Source of the DNA: Albula goreensis
Lineage: Eukaryota; Chordata; Actinopteri; Albuliformes; Albulidae
Length of the DNA stretch: 64,000 nt
Assembly (NCBI GenBank): GCA_022829145.1
Contig: CM040744.1
Location: forward strand, 11,931,218 to 11,995,217
Direction of reading: 5' to 3'
Numbering within the stretch: the first letter of the stretch is position 1; every line of letters begins with the position of its first letter. A model generated the notes under the pieces. The model was given only the letters and a program-made list of their open reading frames with translations. It did no database searches and was not told the DNA's origin. Made by a program: the position numbers and the translations under genes. Shown here one piece after another: positions 47,601 through 60,719 of the stretch.

Positions 47601-50455
47601 AAGAATAAAAATGATGGCATTATAATTGTTGACACATGAGTGAGATTTGTTGCCTGCAGGGCTGTCAATAATCACATGCACAGATTGAATACTTAATAAG
47701 AGCAGAGAATCTGCCACAGAGGAACAGAGGACCTGTACTTCCAAGTGCAGCGGAAAAGATTGTATTTCAACACAAAATGTTTCTTCTAATTGCTGTCTTT
47801 ACATTTCGCATTGCTGAATCAGGATTTCCACATCATTTCATACTGTTTAGCTTGACTAGTTTTGATTCTAATTATGTTTTCATTTATGAAATTACTTATT
47901 ATTTATTGCGTGACCTTTTTGCTGAGCTCAGCTTGACATTTTCTTGAGCAATCTTTTCCACACTCTATTGTTCTTTTTCCACTTATCATGTAGAAGATAC
48001 AACAAAGAGACAACAAATCATTATCACTCAATTTCCAGCTTTATTTCCTCCTGTCATTTGGAAATATATACCCAAATGAAAATACGTATAGGCATTCTGT
48101 ACTTATCTAGTGTGATGGTTAAAGAACTGGGAATGTAATCACAAAGGATAAGGCTTTGTATTAATATGACCTTACACATATCTAATAACATTGTAATTAC
48201 TTTAGATGTAGTATGTAATATCACACTGTGAAGCAGCAATCAGGTAAAGAATCACAAGCTGCAGAGTGACATTTGTGAAATTACACATGCTATATAATCC
48301 TTATCTCTCACCTACAACCAAAGCTTTCTCTCCCAAGGTCAAAACAATGACCTTACCCCAACAACAAATGTATCAACAACTCAGCCCCAACAAAAGCCAC
48401 AATACACTTTATATAATTATATAATGTTTATATCCATACAAAGACGCACACCACTGGCTTGAATTGTTATCATATAATATTGACTACAGTAACTTTAGTG
48501 AAATAAAATAAGCCAATATCAGCTTAAAAGCTATTGCCCTGTACAGTTGCATATTCAGCTCCCGTACGATGTTTTGTTTTTGAGCACCACATGTCGTATG
48601 AATGTTTAAAAATATAATCATGAATAAAAGCATCTCATGAGCAATTATTATTATGGAGCTAATAACAATTCAATTTGTTTGTCATAATTGTAAAAAGGTT
48701 AAGGCTACTCTAATCTGTGTTGGTTACATACTTAATATAGCCATTTTACAACAATCACAAGACTTCCTCTACTTTGGTCACATGCTTTTCCATTGGCAAA
48801 TGAGAACCTAGGGGAGGGGTGTCCAGTCCAGAACTGACCCTGAAAATCAGACCCTGGCTGGGGATAGAATGTAACACCAGACACTCTTGTTCATCAAAGG
48901 ATTGGGACTCCACCATCCCCCCACCTCCCCCCCCCCCAAAATGAGGAGAACCCATAAACAGCTCTCAGCTTGAACTGGTCTCCATATTCACACTGACTGA
49001 ATTACTACTGGTCTCAGCTCACCTGAGAATGTCTTTTTCCCTTATTCTCTTTTTCTTTGCTACCATATCAAAGGGGAACTATTTTATATTACAATAAAAT
49101 GGTGGGCCCCCTGAAATATACTTTTTCATGTTTCATTTTTCTTATTAAGTGTCCTCTCATTCTTATGAAGTGACCTCCTCCTTTTGAACCCAGGCCTTAT
49201 GCACTTTGATATGGATTTGAAGCAAGTATATTTTTTCAGTATGTATTGAAGTTTGGTGATAACTGATTAATAAATGATTTCCTAAATACTAATTGTGTGA
49301 ATGTTTGCAAAGTTGTAATGATTTCACAGATTTGATGCTCAAAGTTGGGGGCAAAGGGCATGGCAGTTATGACTGATAATGACTCAAGCATATGAAATTT
49401 CATTTCAGCACAATAAACTGCATTGGGTTCCAAACCCTGTCACAACCCAGAGGCTGTGTGGCACTAACACATAAATCATCAATCCTACTAAATGTGTGGC
49501 ATTTACTCAGCATGTCTTGTGGACCCAATCCTATTTGTCTGGTTCCCTTTATAAGCAGACTAGGTTTTATGACTGGGCTAGCCACTAACATTTTTTATTT
49601 TAGCACTGATTCTGTTTGTCCTCTTGAAACAGCTGGAAACCAGATCTATGTCTGCCTACACCTCACATGGCCATAATGAGGGGTAGAATTAAAAAGAATG
49701 CCACACAAATCTAAATTTACTTTTTTTTCCCAGTCTTACCATCAACAATAGTGTGAATGTGTTGATATAATGTTGCAGTCATTTGGGTTGAATGCATTCA
49801 AACCCCCATTTTGGACTTTGTGAGATTAGAACCGTGAGGTTTCCTGAAAAGTACATTTATGGCTGAAGAAGAAAAATAAAGCCTTAGCAGTCAAAAGCCA
49901 TCATTTGTCCTCAAGTTTAACAATCGGGATTTTTACAGCTCATATAGGCTTGGTTTCGTAGTCATTTATTGACAAGATTGCAAATATTTAAACCGTAGTA
50001 CTTATATTTATGATGTTGTGCAGTATGTAACAGCCTGTAAAAGCAGGACCCATTGTCATTATGATCAAGTAAACAATGTTCCTATCTGCCTTCATTGCCA
50101 TGCATTCTGGGTATCAAGCACATCATGTGTCTTACAATTAAGATGTCACTTTGGCTGCGTTCACTCGATGCCTCTGTGTTTGGCGTATGTGCATGTGTCT
50201 CCAGTGACAGTGAGTAACGCTGATAGCATACTTCCTGTCAAAAAAGCCCAGGGGTCCTCGCAACAAATGAAGCTCAAAGTGACATCCTTTCATAACGATA
50301 ATGTGTCAGAATGTGATGCATTATTAAAACGAATACATGCGACGCACTCAGATTTATGTAAGATTTGTGCGCACTCCTGTAGTGCTGTACATAACAAGGT
50401 TATGGCATGATGTGGTCCAGGGCCATTTTTACACAACAATTCACCATTTCATTTT
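44700..50455. other. Intergenic DNA
   Basis: No gene recognised. It contains a weak exon-like acceptor at 45157 followed by a 50-codon open frame ending at 45307, an X-box-like GTTGCCATGGTGAC at 47401-47414 and a C-rich run at 48917-48937 that could form a minus-strand quadruplex. Open frames of 129 codons (47179-47568) and 130 codons (50018-50410) resemble no family; the first reads through a poly-T run. Confidence 0.55.
47401..47414 (+). promoter_or_regulatory. RFX X-box-like site GTTGCCATGGTGAC
   Basis: The left half GTTGCC AT GG matches the RFX palindrome GTTGCCATGGCAAC exactly and the right half GTGAC differs from GCAAC at two bases. One of three exact GTTGCCATGG copies in the window. 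Binding is inferred. Confidence 0.35.
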
Positions 50456-50457
50456 TA

Positions 50458-50460
<3 letters not shown>

Positions 50461-50515
<55 letters not shown>

Positions 50516-50520
50516 TTTTT
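50461..50520. repeat. (AT)19 followed by T22
   Basis: Perfect AT array 50461-50498 fused to a T run through 50520. AT arrays of this length extrude cruciforms easily and are prone to assembly length error. Confidence 0.97.
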
Positions 50521-50524
50521 AACT

Positions 50525-53500
50525 GCCAATGCTACTCAAAACTCCCAGTATTGAGCAGCATTGCAGTGCATACACTTCAAGTCCATGTTTCCAATTTTTT
50601 TTTTTAATCCAAGTTCTCAGGAATCCTAAATAGGCTTATGCAATGCTTTTTGTACTGTGGCACTGGGTAAGATGTCATCTTGAGCTTATGTAACAGGTAA
50701 TTTTCTGAACATTCCAGGTTATGTGACATAGCTCGCTGTGTTTACCACTCAGAATTAGTCTGTGGCATTTAACCCCTCCAAATAAGTGAGGATGAGTAAT
50801 TTGATCCTGGTGTCTGTTGGGCATTAGTGCTGTGATCCCCCTCCATGTTGTTTTTTCCCCTTTCTTCCTTTCCACATATTTTTCAATTCAGAACCTCCCT
50901 GAGCAACCCTGATTATATAACAGTTCCATCTCTCCCAGCACAGCCTCTTGTTATAAAGTACTCTGGCCCAGTCAAGAATTTGTGGCTAGGAAAAAGTACC
51001 CAAGTACAATAACAAGTAATAAAAGTAATGCTCCAAAAATGGAGATGTTAATGAAAAAGGGGCTGTTTCTCCCCTTGCCCCAACCCCCCCCAACCTCCAT
51101 CTATCTTTCTCTCGGATCTGGAGAGTTTTATATCTGATGATGCAGGATGGGAAAATTTTCAGCTGGTTAGGTTCGCGCTCCTTTAAGGAAACATACATCC
51201 CCGGGACCCAAGCCGTGGTGCATTATTGTAAACATATAATTTCATAGTGGAAGCAGTTCAGGTTGTTGGCTGCCTGCCCTTGTTTCATTTCAAACAAAAC
51301 GGAGAGGGCTTGCCAACATCTGGTCTATGTCAGTGTCAGAGTTCCATGCCATTGCTCCTCAAGAGGACTCAGTTGTCAACAAGTGGATAGAAAGCAGATT
51401 TGCTGTGATTAATTAAAGGTGTAACGTTAATAATGACCCTCCTTCCCCAAAAGCGTCCCAAAGCGGAGGCTTAAAAGGTTCTGCGGTGAGCAGGGATTGG
51501 CCCTTTCTGTCTACATTTCAACATGATGAGGCAACACAAAAAGGCTCCCATCCCACCGCATCTATGCCTGGATTCAATCTGATATGTCCCTGACTGAAGA
51601 ATTATTCATTTCATCAAGCATTTCAGTATTTTTATCACTTACAGAGAAGACGCTTTATGAATTTCATTCAGTTTCCTAAAATCCTCCCATTTACGGAAAA
51701 AAAGCTGTGGTTAGATTAACTTTGACCAAGGCCTTCATCTTTTCAGAGATGATGAACGGTTGATTTAGTTTTAATTAATTTAATTAATTGTGCATACATG
51801 ACTGTTGCTCTAAGTCTACAAATGCAAAGGTTAACTTGTTTGTTCAGTGTGAGCTGTGTAAAAGACTACTTCTGACTGGGACAGTAGAGCCCACTAGGGG
51901 GAAGTCCTAGTGTACAGATTGGCTTGCTCAGAGCGAGAAACTACACTTGGTTGATGCTGTATTGTGCCTTTACGTTATGACATTCAAATTTACATTCACA
52001 ACATCTGGAAAAAGGTTTTTAGATAAAAACAACGAATGTTTTTCCACAGCTTTCATCTGCAACATTTCTTGTCCTCCCAAGCCAGTTAATTCATAGGTTT
52101 GTCCTCACGTCAGCTTGCCTCAGAAGCAATCTAATTCTTACGAGATGATCGAAACATCCAATTGTGAATTCAGTGGGGCAACAGAAGTTGGCATTATGTG
52201 AATCACATGCTGTGCCTTAAGTATGAAACATATTTACCATGCATTGTATTTTCTCTTTTACAATGCTAATCCTGAGTCCTGTGAAGAATGCTTATTTTAA
52301 TGGGGTTTTCACAGTCTTTACATGAGGATTTGCACAGGCAGCACATCTTCAAAATCCCTTTATTTCCTCCCTCAGAATAGAGATAGAGTTTTGGGTTTTA
52401 AACATTATAAGGCCCTCACAGACAGACACTACATCCAAACTGATTGACCTGGATAATGAACTACAAAACTTGATTAATTGCTGACTTCATTGATTCTAAA
52501 TTGCCTGCTTTTGATGTTTAGCCTTTATAGAATTAATGTTTGCAAGGAGCATATTGACTTTCCATCATTTTCTGTCCTCACAGCCCAAATAAAGCCATTT
52601 CTGGCTAAATTAAACATTTAGCACATTTGATGATTAGCCATGTATTTAAGTATGTTTATTTATTGTAATTTTTCCCATTGAGGCCACTTTTATATGTGTC
52701 ATTTAAGTATTCAAGTCAAAATTATTTTATTTTTCAGTAAAATAATAGAGGAAAATTCCATAACAAGGTTATTGATCCAATGGATGGAGGTAATTCACAT
52801 AGTTTTCACAGAAGCATACAAACATCCATATTTGTATAGGTGCCTGGAAGAAAAGAATGGTGTAAATCATGAAAAAGAATACCTACTACTATGACCCCAG
52901 GTGTCCTTCATTTTACCCATGTGTACTGACAGTATTTCTGCTATTTGCTCTGTGGTGGGGAATGATGTCCACATGAGCACACCTGTATAAATACACAGTT
53001 AGTGACATCAGCAACACCATTGATTTCAAATCGCTCAATTATACATGGTGAAAAATAGGTGCTCATTTCAGTGGTCTATGCCTGTACATTCTGGGGAATA
53101 TATGACTGAAATATAGAAATCTGAACACCTTCTGTCCCAGTATATAACACTGTTTACCTGAGAGTGAGCATGAAGAGACATTGCACAATTAAAATAGAAG
53201 ACAGCACCAAGAATATTTTTTGTCTCTCCCCAGAGCTGAATAACAATACAGTAAAGGGTATCTATAGGAAAAGACAACTCAATATGTATCAATAATTGTA
53301 ACTTTTTAATTTTAGGTTTTTTGCTCATACCATCTATACACATGTATTTCAATTATATCGTGATTATAACTAATTCTCCAGGATGGTTTTTTGTCATCTA
53401 AAATTTTTCTCAGTTTATCCATCAGGCAGAGGAGAATGCTTTCTCAACTCTTGGGTCTACCGTGTCTCCATTTTCATTAAATGTTTTGTTTGTTCTAACT

Positions 53501-54250
53501 TGCAACAGACTTAGGTTCATAAGGGATGTGACAATATTCTGCTCTTGAGCCTTTAAGACACTGCTCTTGCCTGTCACTGACAAACACAACATGCATCTGA
53601 AAAAAAATGTATCAATCCATAAACATTATCTGTTATGGAGATATGCTATTCAGCATTAGATTCAAAGCATTCGATTCAAAAGTCAAGTAAGAAATCACAG
53701 ATTAATACTTATGCTTGCTCATGCAATCACAATTATTAAATGAATAATTAACAGATTAGACTTGAGGTAAATATGCCCCTTAGTAATAGCAGATTTGAGG
53801 GATGTGCTAATGATCAATCCTGTCTGCCCATGTTGAGCAAATATGACCTGGGTGATGACGATTAAGTTGCTCTATACACCAAGGTTTTCACATTGAGGAC
53901 GTTCCTTCTACAGGACATTTTAGTGACTTTTGGTGTTCTGTAGTCATCTTCAATCTAATTTCTCACTATATTTTGCTAGAGACTTCCAGTTAAGCTTAGG
54001 CAGCAAAACTAGAAAGGAGATATGTGTACGGTTTTACATCACAGTTGTACTACCCTTGCGTCTCAGAATCACAGTCCCACAGGATTCTGCTCCTTGCCTC
54101 CCATATGTGAGTTTTACTCATGTCTGTTTTCAGTCCCTGCCTTCTTATATCCTACAGCACATCTTCTGATTGCTGAAAGATGAATATTCAATCAGTCTGA
54201 TGTTTGAACATTTCGTTTGAATGCAGCTTCATAGCCTCACAGCCGAAAGG
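50525..54250. other. Intergenic DNA with a homeodomain-rich island
   Basis: No gene recognised. About 51200-51800 has the mixed composition and ATTA-rich words typical of developmental enhancers (see 51771-51790). A C-rich run lies at 51077-51100. The remainder is AT-rich. Confidence 0.5.
51771..51790. promoter_or_regulatory. Tandem homeodomain motif TTAATTAAT x2
   Basis: TTAATTAAT occurs twice head to tail (51771-51779, 51780-51788), giving two palindromic TAATTA sites nine bases apart, the dimer site type of paired-class and LIM homeodomain proteins. Another TTAATTA lies at 51409-51415 in the same island. Low sequence complexity weakens the case. Confidence 0.35.
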
Positions 54251-54260
54251 AGAGCTGTTT

Positions 54261-54287
54261 TGCTGCTTGCTGCTTGCTGCTTGCTGC
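54261..54287. repeat. TGCTGCT heptamer repeat
   Basis: Three tandem TGCTGCT units plus a partial fourth, running into the palindrome CTGCAGCTGCAG (54284-54295). Small, not known to be functional. Confidence 0.9.
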
Positions 54288-54299
54288 AGCTGCAGTCAC

Positions 54300-57200
54300 T
54301 CCTCGCTGTTGTTTACTCACTAGGGGAGTCAAAATTCAGACATGTCTCGTTGATTCTTTTTTTACCTCCTGTGCCAACACTGCGCCGCATGCCAAATGAT
54401 CTGTAGTCAAGGCACCCAAGTAATGGTTACAGGCTAACAGATATAGGCTGCTGCAAGCTTTCCTTCACAGGGTATGGAACCTACTGGACATGAGGAGATA
54501 GATGCTAATATTTGGGATAGGAGGCCTTTATGGTGAGACGTTGTAGGGCAAAGGCAAATCCTGTGGAGTTGAGGAGGGGGTGGGGTCGGTCACATTTCAC
54601 AGACCTGTTTATTTAGGACAGTCCCATTCTCCACACTTGCCTGTTGGTTTAGCAGGAGAAAGGAAACATCACAGACAGGAGGAATAATGTCCCAAACCGC
54701 CCAAGCACATTCATGGTTACACACATTAAACGCAACAAAATGGCCACGTGCAATAGGAAGCTGTCAGCAAATCATTTGCCATTATTTTTACACATATTTT
54801 TGCTGCTTCTAATTTAGACATTTGCAAAAGTCTTAATCACCACCTAGTTTCCTTCAGGGCAGCTGCATGTCTAACTTTATGAGACAATTCTCCCAGGTTA
54901 CTCCTGATATCTCAAAAGTCTTTTTCTTGAAATTAGACAAGTTAATAAAAGAGCCTCTGTCACTTGTATTTGATAGAGGTTTCATTACCAAAATAGAACA
55001 TTTTTCATGAAGAAGCACTGGCTAACACAGCAATGTTACATGACACAAAGTGACAACTAATTTCATGCTGTATGTCTGCAGAACCATGTGATTCAGACAT
55101 TTTTTTGTTCTGATTAAGTCATAAAAGCTATACACAACTGTCTTATGGATACAATTCACTAGCTGTCATTAAGCTCCCTATTCCAGTTACTTTCTAGACA
55201 GCTTTTAAGAAAATGCATTAAATCCTGTTTACAGCTGTGTTTATTGACACTCTGAAAGATCTGTAAAAAAGTAAACACACACCCAAGCTAGTTGTCAAAT
55301 ATAAATGTAAATGTAGACAAAAATGTGTGTGGGTCAAGGTGTGAAAGAGATACCCAAACAATTCTGTGATAAATTGATAGCTATATTCTGAGATAAGCAG
55401 TTATTTCCTGTCAAACTCTCCGCTTCCATTTTCCAAATCTGTGATTTCCAGGCAAAATGACATCCTGTATTTGATACTTGTCTATATCCTGAGTATCTTA
55501 TTAAGGAAGCAAATCTGCTTCATACTTTACTAATGAGTAATCTCAGAGACAAAATGTGTTAACAGACAAATGTCTTAATTCTCAGTGTCTTTGTGCCATC
55601 TGTCTGTCATGTACTCAAGATAAGTGCCCACAGGCCTGACACTGTTTCTCAGCCGAGAGGAGCTTTCAAATATGAGATGCTGAGAAACGTTTTAGAAAAA
55701 TCCTCACATTAATGCCAAGTCCTAGAGAATGCAATGTCCTCTCCATTTATAATTTATTTAGGAGCTTTAGAGGAGCTACCATATAATATGAGTGAGTCAA
55801 CTATTTGGACCAATGAATGCATTAACGTTTGAGAGAAAAGGTTTTTTTATTGGTTCAGACAAGTCAGTAATTGAAAGCTGAGTGTAGCTCCGCTCTTTTA
55901 GGTGGTTCATGAAATCATATTTCAACCATCACTAGTGGATACTACTGCTGTTAAATATAATTTCTGAGCTATTGCTTTTGCTATGGTATTTTGTAAGTAG
56001 GTCACACATGTAACTATAATGACAGGCATATTCTCAATGGAGGCCTTTTCAAATAACACTTCTGTTAGGTTGGTCAAGGATGTGTTGTGTTAAAAGGTAC
56101 CTTTTATTTAAAAAAAAAAGAAAGAAAGAATCGTTGACCAAAGAGTCCTGGTGAAATTTTCATTTGCTCTGGGTTTTAGAGATTAACAGTTGTACAATGA
56201 CAGGTATACAATCACACAGACGCGGTTCTGGACTTATTTCTTATGTCGTGTGTTCCTTTAGAGATTTCCCCATGGACAGGAGTAACTCCACTCTACGCCT
56301 GCTGGAGGAGGTGGGGGCCTCAGAAACTGGCTGACATGGCTCAGTGTGAAGAGCAATAAATATTGTAGAAGCACTCAACATTGCACACTTTTTAGATTCT
56401 CTTTGCATAAATAATCAGAAAATAACACATTCTGCAGGGTATTTGCAAAAGAACACACACACACATACACACACACAAATGTCTGACATTGAGTCTTTGA
56501 ACAAATATGGTAGGTTATGGTATGTATGCTTGGTTTCAAAGGTAAAAACAAATTACAGATTAATAACAAAAAACCCTCCAGAGGTTACTGTTTAGCTGGT
56601 TCCATATCAATATAAAACAAAAGCAATATTTCAATGGTGTCAGTATGACTCCATGAAAGCTTCATTATTAATCAGAGAGTGTGTGGATCCCTGTGTTTCA
56701 CTCTCAGTGTATGGTGAAACAGTGCCTGATGGTAAAACAACAGATGTACCTGTATGTCTTGAAATTAGTGAGAGTATCTGGACCACTCAAAAACTCCTTG
56801 GGTCATCAATTAACAGACTGCTTGCTATTGCAAACGGCACAGACCAGGCCCAAGCCTGACACAGTCCAGCCTGCCATGTTTTGCCTGAAGAGTTACTGAA
56901 GAAGCCACTCAAAAGTCTGAATTAGCTGCTATCCTGTCACTAGCAAAATGTAGGTGAAAAGAAAGTGTTATGGCCTGTGAGGTCCTGAGATATGTTTTAA
57001 TAAAATATGTTAACAAACATTTTAATACATTTTAAGTAAATATTGATTTATAATCCTTTTACTTTCATAGTTTCATTTTCTCCTACTCATAAGCACAAAG
57101 GACACTGGTTAAACAGAGCAATATTTTCATATTTGTCTTTATATCAATGATGAATCTAAAAGCAAATCATTCTGACACATTTCAAGTCATAAGCAGACAG

Positions 57201-59180
57201 TCTCTGATGTGTTAAAATAATCTTTTTACACCAAATCAGACAGGCAAACACTTCAACCAAAATCAGCTGTGCTGATATTAGTAGTCACTGCCCACTTAGG
57301 TTACACCCTGAATGTGGAAGGAATAAATGAATATATAAATGAACACAGCTCCCATTTTGAAAGATTGTGTCACATGCCAGAAATCATTCAACTTTGCCAT
57401 TCACACTTACTCTTATTTTTGCAAGGACAATAAGTTCTTTCCTTGTGGTGTGTTAACCAAAGCCTGGACATATATGTATATTAGCATCACAATTAATGCC
57501 CTTGTCTGATATATTTCATGAATGGAAAGTTGAAAACAAATATTGTTTGCTTGTTGTGAAGGTTTCCATAGTACCTCATCCTTCTCCTCTCCATAGAAAT
57601 GTAACAAAACCACAGCATATAATGTGGTTTAGGCCAAGTCTCTCTGTCCTTTCCTCTGTCATCTTGAATTATTTTAAACTATGTTATCGAGTTCTTTAAG
57701 CCAACCGCCCCAATCTTATTAAAGTTGGACGGATTTTGTGGAGCTTCGGCTTGTTTGAGTTGGCAGATCTGTTTGCTTAAGAGTGTACTTTTTGGAAAAG
57801 TTTTACCAACTCTTCTTTGATGTAAAGACTTACAGAGGACATGTTATAGGCCCTTGAAATGACAACATCAACAATGAATGGAGTTAAAATGAAAGTTTTT
57901 GGAACTTACACTATTTAGGATGTTTTGTAATCCACTGGGGTACATGATATTTTTGTCTAATTTACAGATTTTACAATAATGAGTTCAATCTCATAAGGGT
58001 TGATACACCTCTGGTACAATTTAGGTGTTGAGTACAGTTTTCCTAAGAGTGAATGATTATAACTGTGTATTCATTATATACCTAACTTTACAGTTCAGAG
58101 TCATTTTGAGAGCTAATTGGTTTAAATTTCACCAAAAAATCTTGGCAATATAATTAGTGACCCATTCCAAAAGTAGCACATCTCTAACACAGTTGCGCTG
58201 CTCTGTGATTATAGCAACAGAATACAAAGTAGAGAAAGTCATTCAGGGTTATTGATTAAAAGCGGCAGCTTTTTCTGTGTATGTTTTCTAAGCAAAAAAC
58301 AAAGATTTTTTTTGGTCTTAGACTTTCCCATAAACTCCATAAGCCAGAGAGGAGTTTGCTGATTATAGCTGTAAACGCCATGAGAGTAATGCTTTCTCAC
58401 TTGCTGGCAGGATTTTTTTTCTTGCTTCTGTGAAACACACAATTAAATATTAAGGGCTTATGGATCCTTCTCACTCCATAAAGCCGTCTTTTGGACAGTA
58501 ACCCAGAGGACAAAGCTAACAAAAAGAGGTTTAACTAGACTTTGCAAGTTTCCCTTTGTTTTGGCTTGTTTATACAGTACTTTTGTTGCACTGAATACAC
58601 TTTCGGCTGAGTTCTCCCTGTATTACCTAATTTACTTACTAACTGTAGTGCAGTTAGCAAAATGAATGATGCCACTAGGCTGTTGAAAGGATATAAAATG
58701 ACTAGGTGCCATTTTTTGCAACAACAGGATGTTTATGGAGTGTGCACTTTCCAGAAAGGGAAGCCATAGGGATATTTGACTCTATCTGGGAAGGCGCATC
58801 AAAGCACAATTTATTAGATTCACTTACTGTTTTATAGAAACACTTTAACTGCACCATTGTCACATTTGGATGAATACGATTATTGGATTTTTACAATGTT
58901 TGGTCCTATTAAAGCAGTACGAGGTGGTGCTTGCAATAATTACCACTGATTATTCACCAGACCTTGTCAGGCATTGGCATGCAGCTGGAATAATGCCACC
59001 AGGCTAAGTGATGCCCAATTAAAATGCATGAGTTCTCAGAGGAATGGAACCAGGGAACATGCTTGGCATTCACGTAGCGTAGCCTACGCATCGGTTGTGT
59101 CAATGAAGAGTAGAATTATGAGGAGCTCATTGACGTCCTCCCCATCATTTCATGACATATTATATAATATCTGTGATATT
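54300..59180. other. Intergenic DNA
   Basis: No gene recognised. AT-rich sequence with short CA runs (56453-56477) and an A/GAAA stretch at 56110-56130. Small open frames show no family resemblance. Confidence 0.55.
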
Positions 59181-59183
59181 TCT

Positions 59184-59206
59184 GGGGGTGGGGGTGGGGG
59201 TGGGGG
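59184..59206 (+). other. Near-ideal G-quadruplex motif
   Basis: Four G5 tracts joined by single-T loops (59184-59188, 59190-59194, 59196-59200, 59202-59206). One-base loops and five-G stems are the most stable parallel type. It arises from a GGGGGT hexamer tandem repeat. Confidence 0.85.
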
Positions 59207-59642
59207 TTGCCTCAATATGGCAGAGCCTTGATCAAAAATCAATAAATAGATAATAACAGTTGCAGCGTTCTGAAGTACCTCAGTTTGCTGTTTGCCACAT
59301 AGAACAGGAAAATCCATGTCACTGGTGTCCATTACTGATCACCACTCACCAGGACGATGCACATCAGCCATTTGAGCCTGAATGCTCCCCACATACTGGC
59401 TGAGGCAGAGGGGAGAGGAATTGCAAAGCGTACTGTAGAGTCTGAAGAATGACAAGGCAGTGGAGGCATTCTCCAAGCATCTCCTTTACTGGAACTGGAA
59501 TGACGGACACGTGAGGCGGTGAGGCTCCAGCTGTGAGTGACAGGACTTAGACGTGGGCATGTTCTGGTGTCCGGTCTACCAGAGGCCACTTCCCCTGCAA
59601 AGCCAACCTGTCACCTTCTTTTACTCTCTTTGATCTCTACAG

Positions 59643-59790
59643 GCTGGATAAGCGCCAGCTTTGACGTGTGGGTTGCCGATGTTGTAATGTGCAGAACCAG
59701 AAGTGCTTCCCCAGGGCTCACTTTTTACACATCATGGTGATAAAGTGCTTTGGATGATGGAATTAGAAAATAAATCTAAGAACTGCATTA
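59643..59790 (+). ncRNA. Candidate noncoding terminal exon
   Basis: A good acceptor (TTCTTTTACTCTCTTTGATC then TCTACAG, AG at 59641-59642) is followed about 127 bases later by AATAAA (59769-59774). The stretch between is more GC-rich than its neighbours, with no long open frame. The arrangement is like that at 26928-27055. Donor partner unknown. Confidence 0.22.
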
Positions 59791-59799
59791 AGATGAGAC

Positions 59800-60715
59800 A
59801 CCACTATTTAAAAATTGAATACATGTTTTACACCTAAAATTGGCCCAAAATATGATGGATAACATGAAAATAGCACCAGATAGTGTTATTGAAGATTTAC
59901 AGTACCATATGGTTGGTCTATGTATTTAATATTGTGGTTGATTTATGAGTCCCTGAAAATATTTCCTGCAAATCTCCTCAGAGATAAATAAAGTCATTCT
60001 TATGTACTTGGATTAAGTATGAAAGCTTTTTCACAAGTGGGGATGAATGAATGAATGAATCCTAGGCGAAACCATGGGGACAAAGAGTATGGGTTATTTA
60101 CCCGAGTCATAGATGAGCAGCAGGTAAAAATGAAAATATATCTTTGATTTAAAGTCGTATATTTAAATATGACCATGCATGCTGTAATGTTACATTTAGT
60201 CAAAACTGAATGGAGTTATGTGCTCAGAATCTTTGCCACCTATGTTTCGCAGAGTTATCATCCCCATGGTAGAAATATGAACAATAAATCCAGAGGATGC
60301 AGCTCAGCATCTCCAACTGAAATTTATTAGTGAAATATGCACAGAGTATAGCCATACTTTTCAGCCGATTACCTAATAACTGCCACACGAGAGGATAAAC
60401 CAAATGTAATGATGCGGTCTTTTGATTTGTACACTTGAAGTCTCAGATAAAAAATGCCGGTAACAAACCACATTTTGACAGGCATTTTTGTGAAATGCAG
60501 TTCAGACAAAAAAATACTGTAGGCAAACTCTCTGTAGGCACCTATCATTGCTACCACTAGAGGTAGCTGTAGTATTTACTGCCATTAGTGAACCTTCATG
60601 TAGCCCTTGTATCAAGTTCAAACGGACTCACTGAGTTACTAATGGAGTAAATTTATATTTGTAAAACATGAACAAACTTAGATGTGTAGCATGTATAACA
60701 AATATGATTTAGAGC
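59800..60715. other. Intergenic DNA
   Basis: AT-rich, no gene recognised. A short (GAAT)n lies at 60044-60060. Confidence 0.55.
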
Positions 60716-60719
60716 ATGA

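Noticed and set aside
50018-50410. 130-codon frame upstream of the AT array
   Set aside because: Cys/His-rich by eye but with no regular zinc-finger spacing and no family match.
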